DNA of 64,000 nucleotides from Siphonodentalium dalli (Eukaryota > Mollusca > Scaphopoda > Gadilida > Siphonodentaliidae), in contig CP136061.1 of the NCBI GenBank assembly GCA_032622095.1, positions 3,038,001 to 3,102,000 on the forward strand. The letters run 5' to 3'. The notes beneath the pieces were generated by a model. The model was not told the origin of the DNA. It was given only the letters and a program-made list of their open reading frames with translations, and searched no databases. Of the stretch, positions 1 to 11,788 are shown one piece after another. Positions within the stretch are counted from its first letter, which is position 1, and each line of letters begins with the position of its first letter. A program made the translations under genes and the position numbers.

Positions 1-329
1 CACTCGTATAGGACTAGCTATTCAATTTTGCACTAAATGTAAATTTCATTCGATTGTGTCCATTTTGGTGGCCATTTTGGGAAAAATATTCTACATATAT
101 GGTTTACGATTAAGCAATGTTTGTGTATATTTCAATTTATTACGAATTTGGCATTAATTGGATCACCTGCCGCAGAATTCAGTATTTTCCGATAACAACC
201 GACATTATGGACGCCATCTTCAATAGAGAATTTTCCCCAAAGCGGATTTTAGCGGATTTTGGATATGTTGTTCCCTACATTCTGCCCGACAATATGACAC
301 CAAAAACAGCTTGTAAACAATGTGTTCTA
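1..329. other. Unassigned sequence at window start
   Basis: AT-rich sequence with no recognisable gene. It may be the 3' untranslated part of the family A LINE that reads leftwards from position 2029, because that element's C-terminal zinc-binding piece ends nearby. No poly-A or microsatellite tail was seen, so the LINE's 3' end is not fixed. Confidence 0.3.
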
Positions 330-2029
330 GGTCCAATGCTTCAACGACCAGACTAACAGACATGTAGTTAGTGGAATTCATCTCCAATTCTCCGGAATCG
401 CAAAGCGGACATACACGACTTGTGTTGCCTGGTGTTTCCACCGTCCGGTTTCGATAGGTAGATGGTGATTACCAGTTCTAAATTTACATACGGTTATTCG
501 GTTTGCCGTGTTCAGAGTTTCCAGATATCTCTCAAAGGATAAATCATGCTTAAATATCCTTAAATATCCTATAAATTCGACCGCGACTGGAGTTGTTTAT
601 ATCAGTTTCCCATGAATCCCTGAACGGTGTAATTAGGCTACACTTTATATATGATACAAATTGATCAATGTCTGGAATTGTTCCATATGCCAAGCATGCA
701 ATTGATTACAATTTTTCTAATATGTTATAGATGGTATGCAACCAAGGAAAATTATTTGCATTAATGGCAAACATGGTATGTGATAGTTTCAGGAGTATTC
801 TAGGGTACCTGTCTTCATGGCTATTCATAACCTTACACCAAAATTTTATCATTCGTGTGTTCACATGTATGTCAATAGGCAATCTTCCGCATTCGCCATA
901 TAACATAACATTAGGGGTTGATGGTCTGAGTTTGAGAATGTGCTGAATGAATTTACGATGAACCTTTTCGAGAACATCATTGTTCCCAAATCCCCAGATT
1001 TCACATCCATACAGCAGTATTGGCATAACATGCAAGTCAAACAAATCCAGTTGGTTTTTTATCGACGTGCAGTGCTTCCTTGATTTCCCAATAATGGTGT
1101 ACATATATCTGGTTGCTTTGTCTGCAAGATCTTTTTTCGCCATTGAGAAGGAACCTGATTTACAAAATAGGATACCAAGATAGCTGAATGTGTTTACTAC
1201 ATCAATTTTTCTCCCCTTGAACATAAATATTATTTTCTTTGGGATACTAGTCTTAGAGAGATTGAGGAATTTTGTTTTGTCCACATTTACTGTCAGTAAA
1301 AACTGTTACAATATTTTTCGAAAAAATCTAGTTGGGACTGCAGATCTTGGGTGGTTTCAGCCATAAGTGTGGTATCGTCAGCATACAGGATCATAAATAT
1401 TTTGACGTAACAGCTTAGTCGGTTCTCTATTTCTGAGTCAATTGTTTTCAGGCCAGTTACGCCGTTTCCAAGTAAAAATTCTTCGAGATCGTTTAAGTAT
1501 AGCGTAAATAGTAGAGGAGACATGTTATCACATCGACGAATGCCTGCGTAACATGGGAAGTAGATGGATTTGATGCCGTCTAGTTGAACACATGATTTTA
1601 TGTGATTATACATATTGGTAATGACTCTGCAATTTTTTCCATTGATACCATTTTTTAATATTTTGTACCACAGCCCTTGTCTCCATACCATATCAATGCC
1701 TTTTGGAAGTCAATGAAAGCGCAGAATATTTTTTTGTTCAGTTTTCTACTGATTTCAAATAGTAGGTGTAAGCTGAAAATGTTGTCGACAGTTGAATAGT
1801 GCTTTCTGAACCCCGCCTGATTTTCAGATATAATGTCATACTCTTCAGCAAATTGGCCCAGGCGATTTGATAATATCTTTGTGAATAGTTTTCCAAAACA
1901 GCTTAGCAGCGTGATAGGTCTATAATTACTGGGATCATTTGAGTTTCCTTTATTTTTATACAGAGGGACAATTGTTCCTATAACCCAGTCCTGTGGTACA
2001 TGTCCTGTATCCAAAACGATGTTAAACAC
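330..2029 (-). mobile_element. LINE family A copy 1: RT and C-terminal fragment, broken
   Basis: This is a 5'-truncated non-LTR retrotransposon read right to left. Its ORF2 reverse transcriptase would copy element RNA at a nicked target. The upstream piece (1655-2029) has the RT fingers motif NYRPITLL and a motif A-like AFIDFQKA. The middle piece (1293-1691) has the catalytic YADDT box. The third piece (706-1284) has the thumb-region motifs LLYGCEIWG and STPNVMLYGE. A zinc-binding CPLC segment near 390-441 looks like the usual C-terminal end of such elements. The pieces lie in different frames, so the copy is dead, with at least three frame changes. The translated pieces do not need an ATG, and some open frames begin at GTG. 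The motifs suggest the jockey/CR1 group, but I cannot name the clade. The family matches the copies at 38440-41520 and 44466-46670. Confidence 0.85.
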
Positions 2030-2236
2030 AGTTTGCAGTATATACCCATTAAAACATCACAAGAAGCTTTAATGTATTCGCGTTATAACATTGCAATCAA
2101 TAATGCAGACCTACTATCAGGTCAGCGTGAACAGATGCTGACTATGACATTGAAATCAGAACATATGAAAGTGTTTCGCGATGATATAGTCAAAGACGAT
2201 AGGCCGACAGGGAAAAATAAACTACGAACTTATAAG
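2030..2236 (+). pseudogene. Possible LINE C-terminal fragment
   Basis: A plus-strand open stretch (2000-2260) ends with KNKLRTYK, which resembles the 'KLRTY' word near the C-terminus of several CR1/jockey-type LINE polyproteins. It is cut on the right by the inverted-repeat element that starts at 2237. The left junction with the minus-strand LINE is not resolved. The match rests on one short motif, so the call is weak. Confidence 0.3.
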
Positions 2237-4057
2237 CCGGATTCGTCATCTCAGGTTTAAACCTGGTCTATGTAAACATCTAGGTTTAAACCGCCGTGAG
2301 TCAGCAAAATCCGTGGTTTAAACCCGAGACCGCATGTCTAAGTGACGCATTCGTCATCTCTGGTTTAAACCTGGTCCAGCCAGACCAGTGGTTTAGCAGT
2401 AGTGTCTCTGTATCGTCGATATAATTAAACGTACTTTCCTAATGCGAACCGCCTCGTTGTATTGATTGCGAAAATCAATAATTACGACAGCGGTCATATT
2501 TTTATTGGAAATTTATAAGCGAGAAGCAGTCACACATATAAAGCGTATGGGGATGAGTTTTTGTCAATTTCAATATTGTTTTTGCGTTTTATAATCTTAA
2601 ACCGGCAACTAAACCATCTAATTCGGCGGTCCAGCTAAACCAGCTTTATCGAGGCTAAACTTGAGATGACGAATCCGTCTTTTCTTCATCGCGGTTTCGA
2701 ATTGTCAATCAATCAGTCAAATGGTGGAGCCGTAAATAATCTCGAGTGATGGCGTGTCTAAGTGGCGACTGCCTACTGGTGTTATCATGTCACAGTTGAT
2801 TTATTCGCACGCGAGCTTTGCTCAGATATGGACATGTTCCTAAATATATTACTTTAACAACTATTTTGTGGTTTGGCTTGCGGCAATAACAAATACTGGT
2901 GTTTTCTACGTATTCATTTGACGGATTCGACGTTTTAATTTTGACACCAAAACGATGCTACTGCATGACCAGATATGCTATAAACATAGTTTGCAATCCT
3001 AAACTTATATTGCGATATAAGTCAAATTTGATAACTTATTTTGATGTAGATCATGCCACAAATCTCTACTCTGGCTAGGCCCATAAATTCCCATAATATT
3101 CTACCAGTCCAAAACCTGGGAATCTTTTTAATTTTCTGTATGACTGGAAATTTATGACATTGAAAAACAATCAACGCATGTAGTATATTTCTTTGTTAAA
3201 AGCTGTCCCTCTGCATGGTTGCCCACTTCCGACAGTTCAGATGCCGCTTATGGTGTTTACTCATAAGCAAATTGCCTTTACTTGACTGGCCTCTTGGTCC
3301 AGGATTGACTCGATTATGGAGATTTTATTCAGAGCCAGAGGTGCTTTGCGCACATTTTGATCATTTGAACATTTTAATTAAAAAAAAAAGTTAATTAAAT
3401 TTAAAACAAATAAATTAAATTTTTTTCTTTTTAGATTCAACTCCTTACTCAATTAAACACAATTTTTTAATTTTTTAAAAACTATTTTCCTTATTTTTAA
3501 ATCAAAAGTTTTAAAATCTAACGCTGTTATACCACACGAATCGCCACACTCCTAATTTAATTGAAATCGGTCCATGGTATTGGAGAACAGTTGCGAACGG
3601 ACATACATATAGACAGCTCCTATACCCTTTAATATATACAGATATACATGTAATACACACAATTTTGTCTTTGCGGGTGAAGCATCTTGCAGAAATATAT
3701 CATAAACAAAGTGATGAGCAGATCGTGAAACTCGTGCCCTTAGTTAAACTGATTTAAACACAGAATGAGATCGGATTACAGTAAATGAGCGATACTTGTT
3801 TCTCAATACATAAATCCATTGAGCGTGTACGCGGTCACGATAATTTATGACTTGTCAATAACCATTATACCGGCTATCTTTTGGTCCGATTGGTAAGAGG
3901 GTAGTTTGATTGCATAATCATATCACCGAATCGAGTTGTCAATTAGCTGGCGACTGAAAGACAAAAACTCCCCCTTAGACCCGGTTTGGCTGGACCGCCA
4001 ATGCAGGGTTAAACCAGGTTTACACTCGGGGGTTTAAACCGGAGATGACGAATCCGG
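2237..4057. mobile_element. Non-autonomous TIR element, about 1.8 kb, no ORF
   Basis: The left end (2237-2263) and right end (4031-4057) are inverted copies of a 27-bp sequence starting CCGGATTCGTCATCTC and ending GGTTTAAACC, with one mismatch. Sub-terminal GGTCCAGC/GCTGGACC words are also inverted. No transposase-like ORF lies inside, and the interior is AT-rich (notably 3360-3520). A clear target duplication could not be read. A CGGTCC-containing stretch near 3560-3610 followed by ACATACATA resembles RTE/SINE 3' tails, but this is only a resemblance. The superfamily is not assigned. Confidence 0.6.
2347..2678. repeat. Second, nested pair of the same inverted ends
   Basis: Inside the larger element a second left end (ATTCGTCATCTC plus GGTTTAAACC at about 2349) faces a second right end (GAGATGACGAATCC at 2663-2676). 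This gives a 0.33-kb unit with the same termini. It is either a short MITE derivative inserted in its relative or an internally rearranged end. Confidence 0.5.
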
Positions 4058-4809
4058 CCATAGTATAGATGAATACAAACTTGAGCCATATGTCATTCAC
4101 GCAAGATCACAATTTGCTCGCGAAATATTTTAGTTTGAGCGTGAGCAACCACATATTGGCAACATAAAAAGGGAGGCATAGCCAACCAATAATACCATTA
4201 TAATATCGGCTGTGCTCCATGTGTGACAAACAATGTGTCGAATCTGAAATGAATTTTATCATTGGATGATTACGATGATTTAAGATCTAATTTATTCAGC
4301 GAAATTGAGAAACACTATAATGAATTCAATAATTTGAATGACGCAGATAAATTTGCATTGATTATGAGAAATTATAATATTAAACTAATTAACAAGGTTT
4401 GCAACATAGTCCGTCTATTCTTCCTTCGGTGGAAAAATACAACTTGAAGAAATTGTTGAGGGCATGCTGATAAGAACTGTTTTTGTTATAATCATTTATT
4501 TATGTATTGCTTATTTGTGTAAATGATACTTCTCACTATCTTGCAACTGCGTATTGAGGTGTTTTGCAATAAATTATTGTTTCTTGTATCTATCTATCTA
4601 CCTGTCAGGGACGTGGCTATAGGGTATCCGTTCGGGGAGTGACCACATTGGGGAAATTCCAACTGCACCCCCCCCCCTTGAATCAGAATCATACCGAACA
4701 CAAGTTTTGCATAGTTCCATTTGCACCCCCTTGTACCTCAGTGCTCTTAGGCCTAATACCCTAAATCTGCATAAACCATGGTTCGATATTCCCGGCATGA
4801 GAACATTCA
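4058..4809. other. No supported gene
   Basis: A 61-codon open frame (4262-4447) is acidic and AT-rich and matches nothing I recognise. Short TATC repeats (about 4587-4602) and a C-run near 4669 are present. Nothing else is evident. Confidence 0.3.
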
Positions 4810-5420
4810 GATATTTTAACCATAAATCGGAACATCTAGTGGTCTAACTCCATACAAATGCACACGGCTACGAGCAAGAGACCACGACACAACGGGCTGA
4901 CCATGAGTGTTCGGCCCAGTGTGAGAAAATTTTGAAATTTGAACAAGACAATCGCAAATCCTAGCATCTAGACTGGCCTCAACTGAAATTTCAAACATCA
5001 TACTCCACCTCAGGTTTGGGAAATTCAGTCCACAAGTTTGACCAAATGTAGTAAAATATTGTTAAACGTATTAGCATTTTTGTATTGGCCACGGGGAGAG
5101 ACAACGACATACCGGGCCGACCATTTTGTAATCTGAACAAGAAAATTTCAAACCTGACACCCCACTTAGGTTGGAAAATTTACAACTGATCACAATTCCA
5201 ATGACAATGTTGACCAAATGTATGACAATATTGTTTTCTTAAGTTAACTAGCAGTTTTTGACTGACCACGGGGGGGGGGGGGCAGGACAGAAGCTTTCCA
5301 AGTGTTGGACATTTCCAATCTGTCACCCCTCTGAGGTTGGAAAATTTCCAACTGATGACCATTTCAGTCCAAAACAATTACCGAAAATATGCAAATATTG
5401 GTCCAAAAACAATTAATTCC
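4810..5420. repeat. Diverged tandem repeat, period about 176 bp
   Basis: Landmark words recur in order: TTGACCAAATGTA at about 5038 and 5209, CCACGGGG at about 5090 and 5266, and a GGGC-GACCAT block near 4897 and 5116. This gives about three diverged copies of a roughly 176-bp unit. A pure G-run lies at about 5270-5282. It is non-coding. Confidence 0.6.
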
Positions 5421-6177
5421 CCCCAAGAAATTGTTTGAAAATCAAACTACAAGATGATTGAATTTATTGACGCGTCTCGCACACTCTTCAGCTTTGATTT
5501 TGAAACTCGTGTCATCGAGCAGCAGATCATGCGCAGCTCTTGAATGTTGACCATTATGAAAAAAAGGTGTCTTTCCTCCGTGCCCAGTATCTCACCAGCG
5601 CTGTCACTGATCGCCTCTCCTTTCCTCGGTTCATACAATTACAATACCGTCATTTCCTCATTGTCCAATAGTTTCACGCACTGACGTCACGTCCGGGACG
5701 AACGAGAACTCTGCAACCAGGAAGTTAAGGTAATATACTCGATTCAAGTTAACACATTCCTCTCTCTATTTTTGTTGTTGTTGATATAATTTTCTCAAAA
5801 ACAATGTCAATACACTATATACAGCAAAATCCATTTCTCCATAAATTCCATCATCACTAGAAATGTTTACACAACTAGATATCCGTTACTCAACGTAGCA
5901 GCAAGCTTCTTTGGTGAAGCTCCTCTTTTTGTCTGATAGCTGTAAAGAGCTTTCCACCCATGGATCTCGGCAATCTCAGTTCGTTTTCATTTATTTTCAA
6001 TACCTCCATTTCTGGAGAAGAATATTTACAGCAAGGTATTTACAATTGTGTACATAACAAGTGTGAACAATGTACAATCTATAAGATGAGTGGCAGGGCA
6101 TGTAACAGTTGGGTAAGTTGCGGTTGATGCCTGACATATGACGGCGTGTGGAATCATCTACGGCTGGTGGTCATAGG
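5421..6177. other. No supported gene
   Basis: Short open frames only. The right part (about 6000-6177) is probably the 3' untranslated region of the family B LINE that reads leftwards from 7320. No tail repeat was identified. Confidence 0.3.
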
Positions 6178-7320
6178 TTATCCTCTAATCAGGGAGCACA
6201 CGGCAAGAAGATACGCAGCGGAGAACAGAATTATTGTATGCTTGTTCTCGATTAGATGGTGTGGTTGTCCTGGAATGTTCCCTCCAAGAATCAGTGCTGA
6301 AAGTTCTTCGTCGCTCAAAGAATCGTGCATGAAGATAAATACAGACACTCCATAGTGGTTGAGAATAGTCTCCCAGTAGCTATTACGTAATGAAAGAATA
6401 ACTTCCGAAGAGCAATACCTCATTGCGTGGAGAAGTTCGTTGTTGTACTGCTGATCACAGGCACGGCATGTCAGATGGTTAATATACGTCGTCTTATTGA
6501 GTAGAATAGCAAGATTCCGAAGTTGAACTGAGCAATTTGGGTACTGTCTAAGAAGTGTCCATATCGACCAGGGAGTCATAGGATCTGTGTGAACTAGTTT
6601 AAATGTGGTCAGTGATGGGTTGTTGGCAACGGATGAAGTCCAGAATGAGAAATAATGGTCCCGAACAGCTTTCTTGTAAATTGTTTTCCATGCAGAGTCT
6701 GACGGAAAATGTCCGGTTTGTGTGAAGATGTCAAGGTAATCGTAGAGTTTATATTGCTGAAGAATAGGAACAATGTCTGACACAAATCCAGTTGTATGTA
6801 TATTAAACAGAGTGAATTTAAAGAATCGTAAGAGGAATATCTTTAACGGCACCTGGTGTCCTTGAGGAAGGTGAATCAGATGACCGAGGAAGTTCAACTT
6901 TTTGATGTGGATTTCGGACTCAAGAGGCAGGAGTCCCAACAAGCTGAGAGCGACGTCTGTTGATGTGCGTCCAGGAAGAGTTTCTATGTGTTTAACACAG
7001 CATCGGAAAGCTCGTTCTAGTGAGATGTGTATAGAATGTGTACTGACTTGTGTGAGCTCGCATCCATATAACGCCCTAGGAAGGACAACATATTTCAGCA
7101 TAAACCCCATCGTCAGGGGAGAGCACGATTTGAAGGGCTGCTTTCCAGCTAAGGCGAAGTAAGTTTTTCGCAGTTTCGTGGTTAACTCATTGGCTCGGTT
7201 GGAGTCATTTTGATACTTGTTGTGTGGAATTCCGAGATGAACACACGAGGAAGTTTCTGATATTATTTGATCTCCCAAGTACCATTTCCTGTCGTGATTT
7301 TCGTCGATTGTTTGCAGCCT
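6178..7320 (-). mobile_element. LINE family B copy 1: post-catalytic and C-terminal part
   Basis: A minus-strand frame of 366 codons, open to position 7278 and continuing in sense to about 7320, holds the part of a LINE polyprotein after the RT catalytic box. It begins with a DRKWYLGDQ-like stretch and CVHLGIPHNKY. It then has the RALYGCEL thumb motif, RTSTDVALSLLGLLPLES, and a C-terminal zinc-binding pattern CRAC...H...C (about residues 285-305). The same block order is seen in the copies at 20190-21722 and 48981-51574. The element is 5'-truncated at about 7320, directly against a copia-like relic. The long open frame suggests this fragment is fairly young. The clade is not assigned. Confidence 0.85.
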
Positions 7321-8205
7321 GATGATTTTAATACTTCACACACTCGGAAATACCACTGATGACAAGCATCGTTATGTCCATAAACACACTTCTTTAACTT
7401 CCATAATTTATTATTGTACAAATCATTTGGAGGTTTTAACAGGACTTCCCTTCCAATTGCGTTCCCCTGTAGAAACGCAGCTTTGACATCGATAATGTTG
7501 CATTTCCATGATAACGACGAAGCTAGTCCAATGAATACTTTAAGTGTATCCTTCCCTGCTGTGGGAGAATCAGTCCTGTGTGAATCTATTTATTCAAACC
7601 CTCTGGCGACTAATCTGGCTTTAACTTTCGGTTCTCCGTCAACACAATTTTTTGGTTGAGATGAATGACTGTCCAGAGTCATTAACTTCCTCGTAAACTT
7701 CAAATTTACTCCAATTTTCCAATTCCTGACATTTTGCAGCAGCTACAATCTCGCTATCTTTAGAAGATATTGTTATGTTCACCTCCATATCAGTTATAGT
7801 ACTTTCTTCCCTCGATTCTTCACTTTCTTCGTATAATTCCCACTTGCTCTTACAGGTTTATCGGTATCTCCATGGTCCTTAACATTTAGCCATTCTGCAT
7901 ATTTTCCGCCAACTTTGCCACCACGACTCACTATGTCAACATAACACCATTCATCATCTCCTTTGGCACAAAGCGAATAGATTGTCCCAATTTTGGAAGG
8001 TTGAACTCATTTCGGACATTTCCATTTTTTGATGGCAAGTTCTGTTCATAATTAGTTTGAAATGAAGAATCATCAGAGTCATCCGATTCCATCATGTCCG
8101 GTAACTTTTCAATTTCTTTATGAACTTTCTCAGAAGGTACACTAACATCTTTTTTTTTCTGTCGCCAACATCCGTTGAGAACTCCCTTCGCTATATTTGA
8201 CATAT
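7321..8205 (-). mobile_element. Copia-like LTR retrotransposon fossil (partial)
   Basis: This is a minus-strand remnant of a Ty1/copia-type retrotransposon. Recognisable parts, in order from 8205 downwards, are the acidic linker between integrase and reverse transcriptase and the start of the reverse transcriptase, with the words KARLVARGF and DVKAAFLQG characteristic of copia. No LTRs, gag or integrase core are present in the window. It is truncated at both ends, abuts the family B LINE at its downstream end, and is broken by more than one change. It looks moderately old. Confidence 0.8.
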
Positions 8206-8407
8206 TATAGGATATGGGATTATATGATACCCTACATTCTGATATTCAATCGAACATCACGTGCCACCCGTGGCCGCGATTAGATGTCACTAGCCATCTA
8301 ATCGTGAACCCCGATTACATATTGTTTGCTATCAAATCCTTGGCGTATTGGCTGATTAAACGAAGACTTACAATAACATTAGATCGGTTAGGTATTTCAT
8401 TATTTTC
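8206..8407. other. Short spacer
   Basis: Spacer between the copia relic and an inverted-repeat structure. Contains GCCATCTAATCG, a word that also occurs in the duplicated block near 24145 and 41716. No gene is seen. Confidence 0.3.
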
Positions 8408-9893
8408 TTGACACATCGAGATGGGATCGCAGCCCGCCTGTCATCTATTGCGAGTGTCACATAACACGTGAAAACAGTGAGTTCGCCGAGTACGCTGTTC
8501 AGATATAGCGTCACGTTGTTATCCTTGGGCATAATATATACATAGGTTATATAATGACAAATAATTGAATTTTGCTCATTTTCAAATTTCATTATTGCAA
8601 CATATTATCTGCACCAGTGTGGACTTCACAGCGTGATGAGTCTAATGTGAGTTTCACAGAACAGTGGCTTGGCCGAATTGAACGATGTGTAATTTTCGGA
8701 ACCAACGCTGTTAAAATCTCGCTCCAAGTTGTGATACCATCGCAAGTTCGCTCGTATTGTAACAGTTTCGAACCACTCATTTTTAATTTTGTTAAACGAG
8801 TACTCGGCGCGTGTGTCGATAGATCAGTATGTTTACCTTGATTCGGCGCGTGTGTCGATAGATCAGTATGTTAGCCTTGACAATCGTACGGATTCTTTAC
8901 AGCAGCTACTCGGCGCGTGTTATGTGGCGATAGATCAATATGTTAGCCTTGACGAGCGCAGGAATTCTTTGCAGCAGATGAGGTAGCTTTCTTTTGAAAG
9001 ATGGGAGTGAAAACTGTGTCATTATCCTATGACCGGTGTAAGAATTACTGTGAAGTGCATCGAAAATAATTAACTAATGCGCTATATAAATGGATCGATT
9101 ATTTTAGAGTCGCATGCTTGGATTGAACTCCATGCATGACTTGCATGGGTATTAGGTGGACAAATGCCCGATAATTAGAACTGTCTGGAGTACAATATTA
9201 TATTATAGAGACATCAAACAAAATACACAGAAATATTTATGTGCGGCGTTTGCTCCCCTTCAGTAGTTTTCTTTTGGCGTTATACAATACAATTATTTGT
9301 ATTTCTTATACCACGTGTCACTGTTATACCCCCTTGAATTGTCTATATCATAGTATGTGGGCACGACTATTGTCAGCTGCAATAAGTTTATTGGCAGTAA
9401 TTTGTTTACGATTTTCATTACTTTTTATTTACTTTAATCATAGTCTTCATTTCTTGATCATCTGGAATACCACAGAAAAGCAAACTATCATCCCGGCTAT
9501 TCAGCTCAAGCATATTATACTTTTACTCGAGTTAGTGGGAGTTTCGTTCAAATGTATCACGTTGTCCTTTTTGGTGGCCAGCATCTTTCTCATTATCTTT
9601 ATTTTCTTTTCCATTTGGTACGATCTTAATTCGATGTTATGGTATTTCCATCTGTATTCATAGTATGAGTCTATGGTGTCACGTAATTAAACTTTCATCG
9701 CTACATGTTCCCGACTCTTCCCAAGATCAATGTGGTGTCCATCTGCTCGAGTTTTAGCTAGGTATCTGCGCCCAAGGATCACAACGTGACGCCATATTTG
9801 AACAGCGTACTCGGCGAAGTTACTGTTGTCACGTGTTATGTGAAACTCACAATAGACCACAGGCGGGCTGCGATCCCACCTCGATGTGTCGAC
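8408..9893. repeat. Inverted-repeat unit with about 120-bp arms
   Basis: The segment 8408-8528 is repeated in reverse complement at about 9768-9893, at roughly 88% identity by eye. Shared words include GGGATCGCAGCCCGCCTG, CACATAACACGTG and TTCGCCGAGTACGCTGTTC. The outermost shared word is ACACATCGAG. The 1.2-kb interior has a small tandem repeat (8795-8985) and an AT-rich, hydrophobic open frame (9241-9663) that begins at GTG and is not a credible gene. It may be a foldback-type or decayed TIR element. Confidence 0.5.
8795..8985. repeat. Short tandem repeat with CGGCGCGTGTGTCGATAGAT core
   Basis: Three imperfect copies of a unit with TCGGCGCGTGT, CGATAGATCA and TATGTTAGCCTTGA are found at about 8805, 8843 and 8911. 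The third copy has extra bases. The neighbouring word TACTCGGCG is shared with the flanking inverted arms, so the array may have grown from an arm end. Confidence 0.6.
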
Positions 9894-10903
9894 AATGAAG
9901 ACAAGTCCGACATGCTAACAACTGGACCTCGGATCTTCACAAGAAACTGTGATACCCACCGCAAATCATTTAAAATTGTCCTTGCCACGGGACATTTGAA
10001 ATACACTTGACTCGAAGGTGCAACACAGAGAAGCTCCATATGAATTTAAATAATTGATAAATCCAGACAGATATAATCCCGAAAAAAGTATAGAGTTTCC
10101 TACAGTGAAATACCAGATTCACCATTCACACTGCTTAAGTGCTAAATTCAGTGATTTGATGTTCTTGAAACTTGGCACTGAAACTCACTAAAGTGACTAA
10201 ACTGAATGACAAGTTCACGTGTATCAGTATGATCGTGATATATATATGGGTGTAATTTTTTGGTTATTCTCACGTCAGTTGTTTTTAACATTAAGTCATT
10301 ACATTTCCCGAGAACTGATCGGATTATGAGTATAACTGATATGATACAAATGGCATAGTTATATTCGTCAAAATCGATAATGTCATATTCGTCATAACTC
10401 TTTGGTCTGAAAGTTCCAATTAAATTTTGTTTAGATATATTTCCAAATGTTGAACATTTGGGCGGAATTTGGGTGGATGAGACACAAAACAACACCAATG
10501 TTGCTACCTCCCTGCACATATCGCTGTTGAACAATCCCAATTAAATGATGGTTCATTGGGTAACGAGATGGATGGTTGTTAGCTAGTTGCAAGTTAATGT
10601 AAGGGGCGAGTGGGGTGTAGTTTCAACTTGGACGTAGGCTATGAGTTTAGTGCCGATGGGTAAGTTTACTGCCGACAACGTAGAGCTGATCGGATATGAG
10701 GTCAGGGGCGTGGCTAGAGGACATAGTGTGGGGTGTCATCGTTTCATTTCCAAATGCACCTCTCGACGCAGATCAAGGAGATGTATGTATCATGTGCACA
10801 CACATATTTGTATAAGCACTTCTTCAAACATTTCCGTTTAGAAGCTAATATTATCTGGCTGGAGATCATACTTTTCTGAACTGTACACCCCCGAAATCAT
10901 AGT
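9894..10903. other. No supported gene
   Basis: A 130-codon minus-strand frame (10148-10540) and smaller frames match nothing I recognise, and they lack splice or family evidence. The sequence from 10640 onwards may belong to the untranslated or N-terminal part of the downstream LINE. Confidence 0.3.
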
Positions 10904-11788
10904 GTGCCGGAATTCGAAAGTGACGTATGCAACAAGGTAAACAAATTTATTCGTACTGGTGACGACAGCAGCGGAATCTCGGTTCCAGAGTGTGAACCAG
11001 TTTATATAACAGAAATTGTGAACGCAATTGTTAGCTTGCAATGCAATAAAGCACCAGGGCATGACTCAATATCCAAAAAAACATCTTCGAAGCTACTCCG
11101 ATGGACTAATCCAGTGTCTTTGTATTATTTTCAACTCTATTCTCAAGTTTGACTGGATACCTCCGGAGATGAAACTAGGCGTGATCATTCCTCTTTATAA
11201 AGGACACCCAAAGCTACCAACATCACCAGACAGTTACAGAGCGATAACGCTTCTACCTGTCATCTACAAGCTCTTTGAGACAATTCTTCTGAAACGCATA
11301 CTTAGCAGTGATAAGGTCAAATATCTCGTACTCCCCACTGTGGCTTCCAGAAAGGTTTAGGGTGTAATAATAATGACTTCGTTTATTCTGCAAGAAGCCA
11401 TATCGTACGCAAAAGACCACGATTCTCGTATATTTGCTGCGTTCTTAGTTTCCAACAAAGCCTTCGACCGCGTGTGGCATACTGGACTCCTCTATAAGTT
11501 CATGCAACTAGGCTTCCCGCGGAAATTTGTTAGATTACTGTGAAATATTCACAAAGACAAAGGACAAAGAAAGCGTTATTCTATATAATGGTAACGTCTC
11601 CGCGAAGTTCAGCATCGGACAAGGAACATTACAAAGGAAGCGTGCTCTCACCTTTCTGTTACCTCACCTACATAAACAACCTGTTGATCGATCTGAACAA
11701 GTCACAGTTCGGACTGAGTGTTAGATCTGTTCCATGTGCAACACCAACGACCGCCGACGATATAGCAATTCTTGCTCTAACAAAGCAA
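10904..11788 (+). mobile_element. LINE family B copy 2, 5' part (RT palm), broken
   Basis: Overlapping plus-strand frames carry RT motifs in order. They are NKAPGHDSIS (about 11045-11075), GVIIPLYKG with SYRAITLLPVIYKLFE (about 11180-11280), an AFDRVWHTGLLYKF block (motif A, about 11460-11500), and TTADDIAILALTK (catalytic ADD box, about 11746-11785). At least three frame changes separate them. The reading stops exactly where the TIR element begins at 11789 and resumes at 17553. Removing the element restores T-K-Q-G-L-D-S-L, which matches the family's ECGLNSLID region, so both parts are one insertion. Confidence 0.85.

Noticed and set aside
9241-9663. 140-codon hydrophobic frame that might be a membrane protein
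   Set aside because: It begins at GTG, has no splice or family support, and lies inside an AT-rich inverted-repeat unit. The hydrophobicity follows from T-rich codons.
10148-10540. 130-codon minus-strand frame with a DEYDIIDFDEY stretch
   Set aside because: No recognisable domain and no exon signals. The repeated residues follow from an AT-rich near-repeat.
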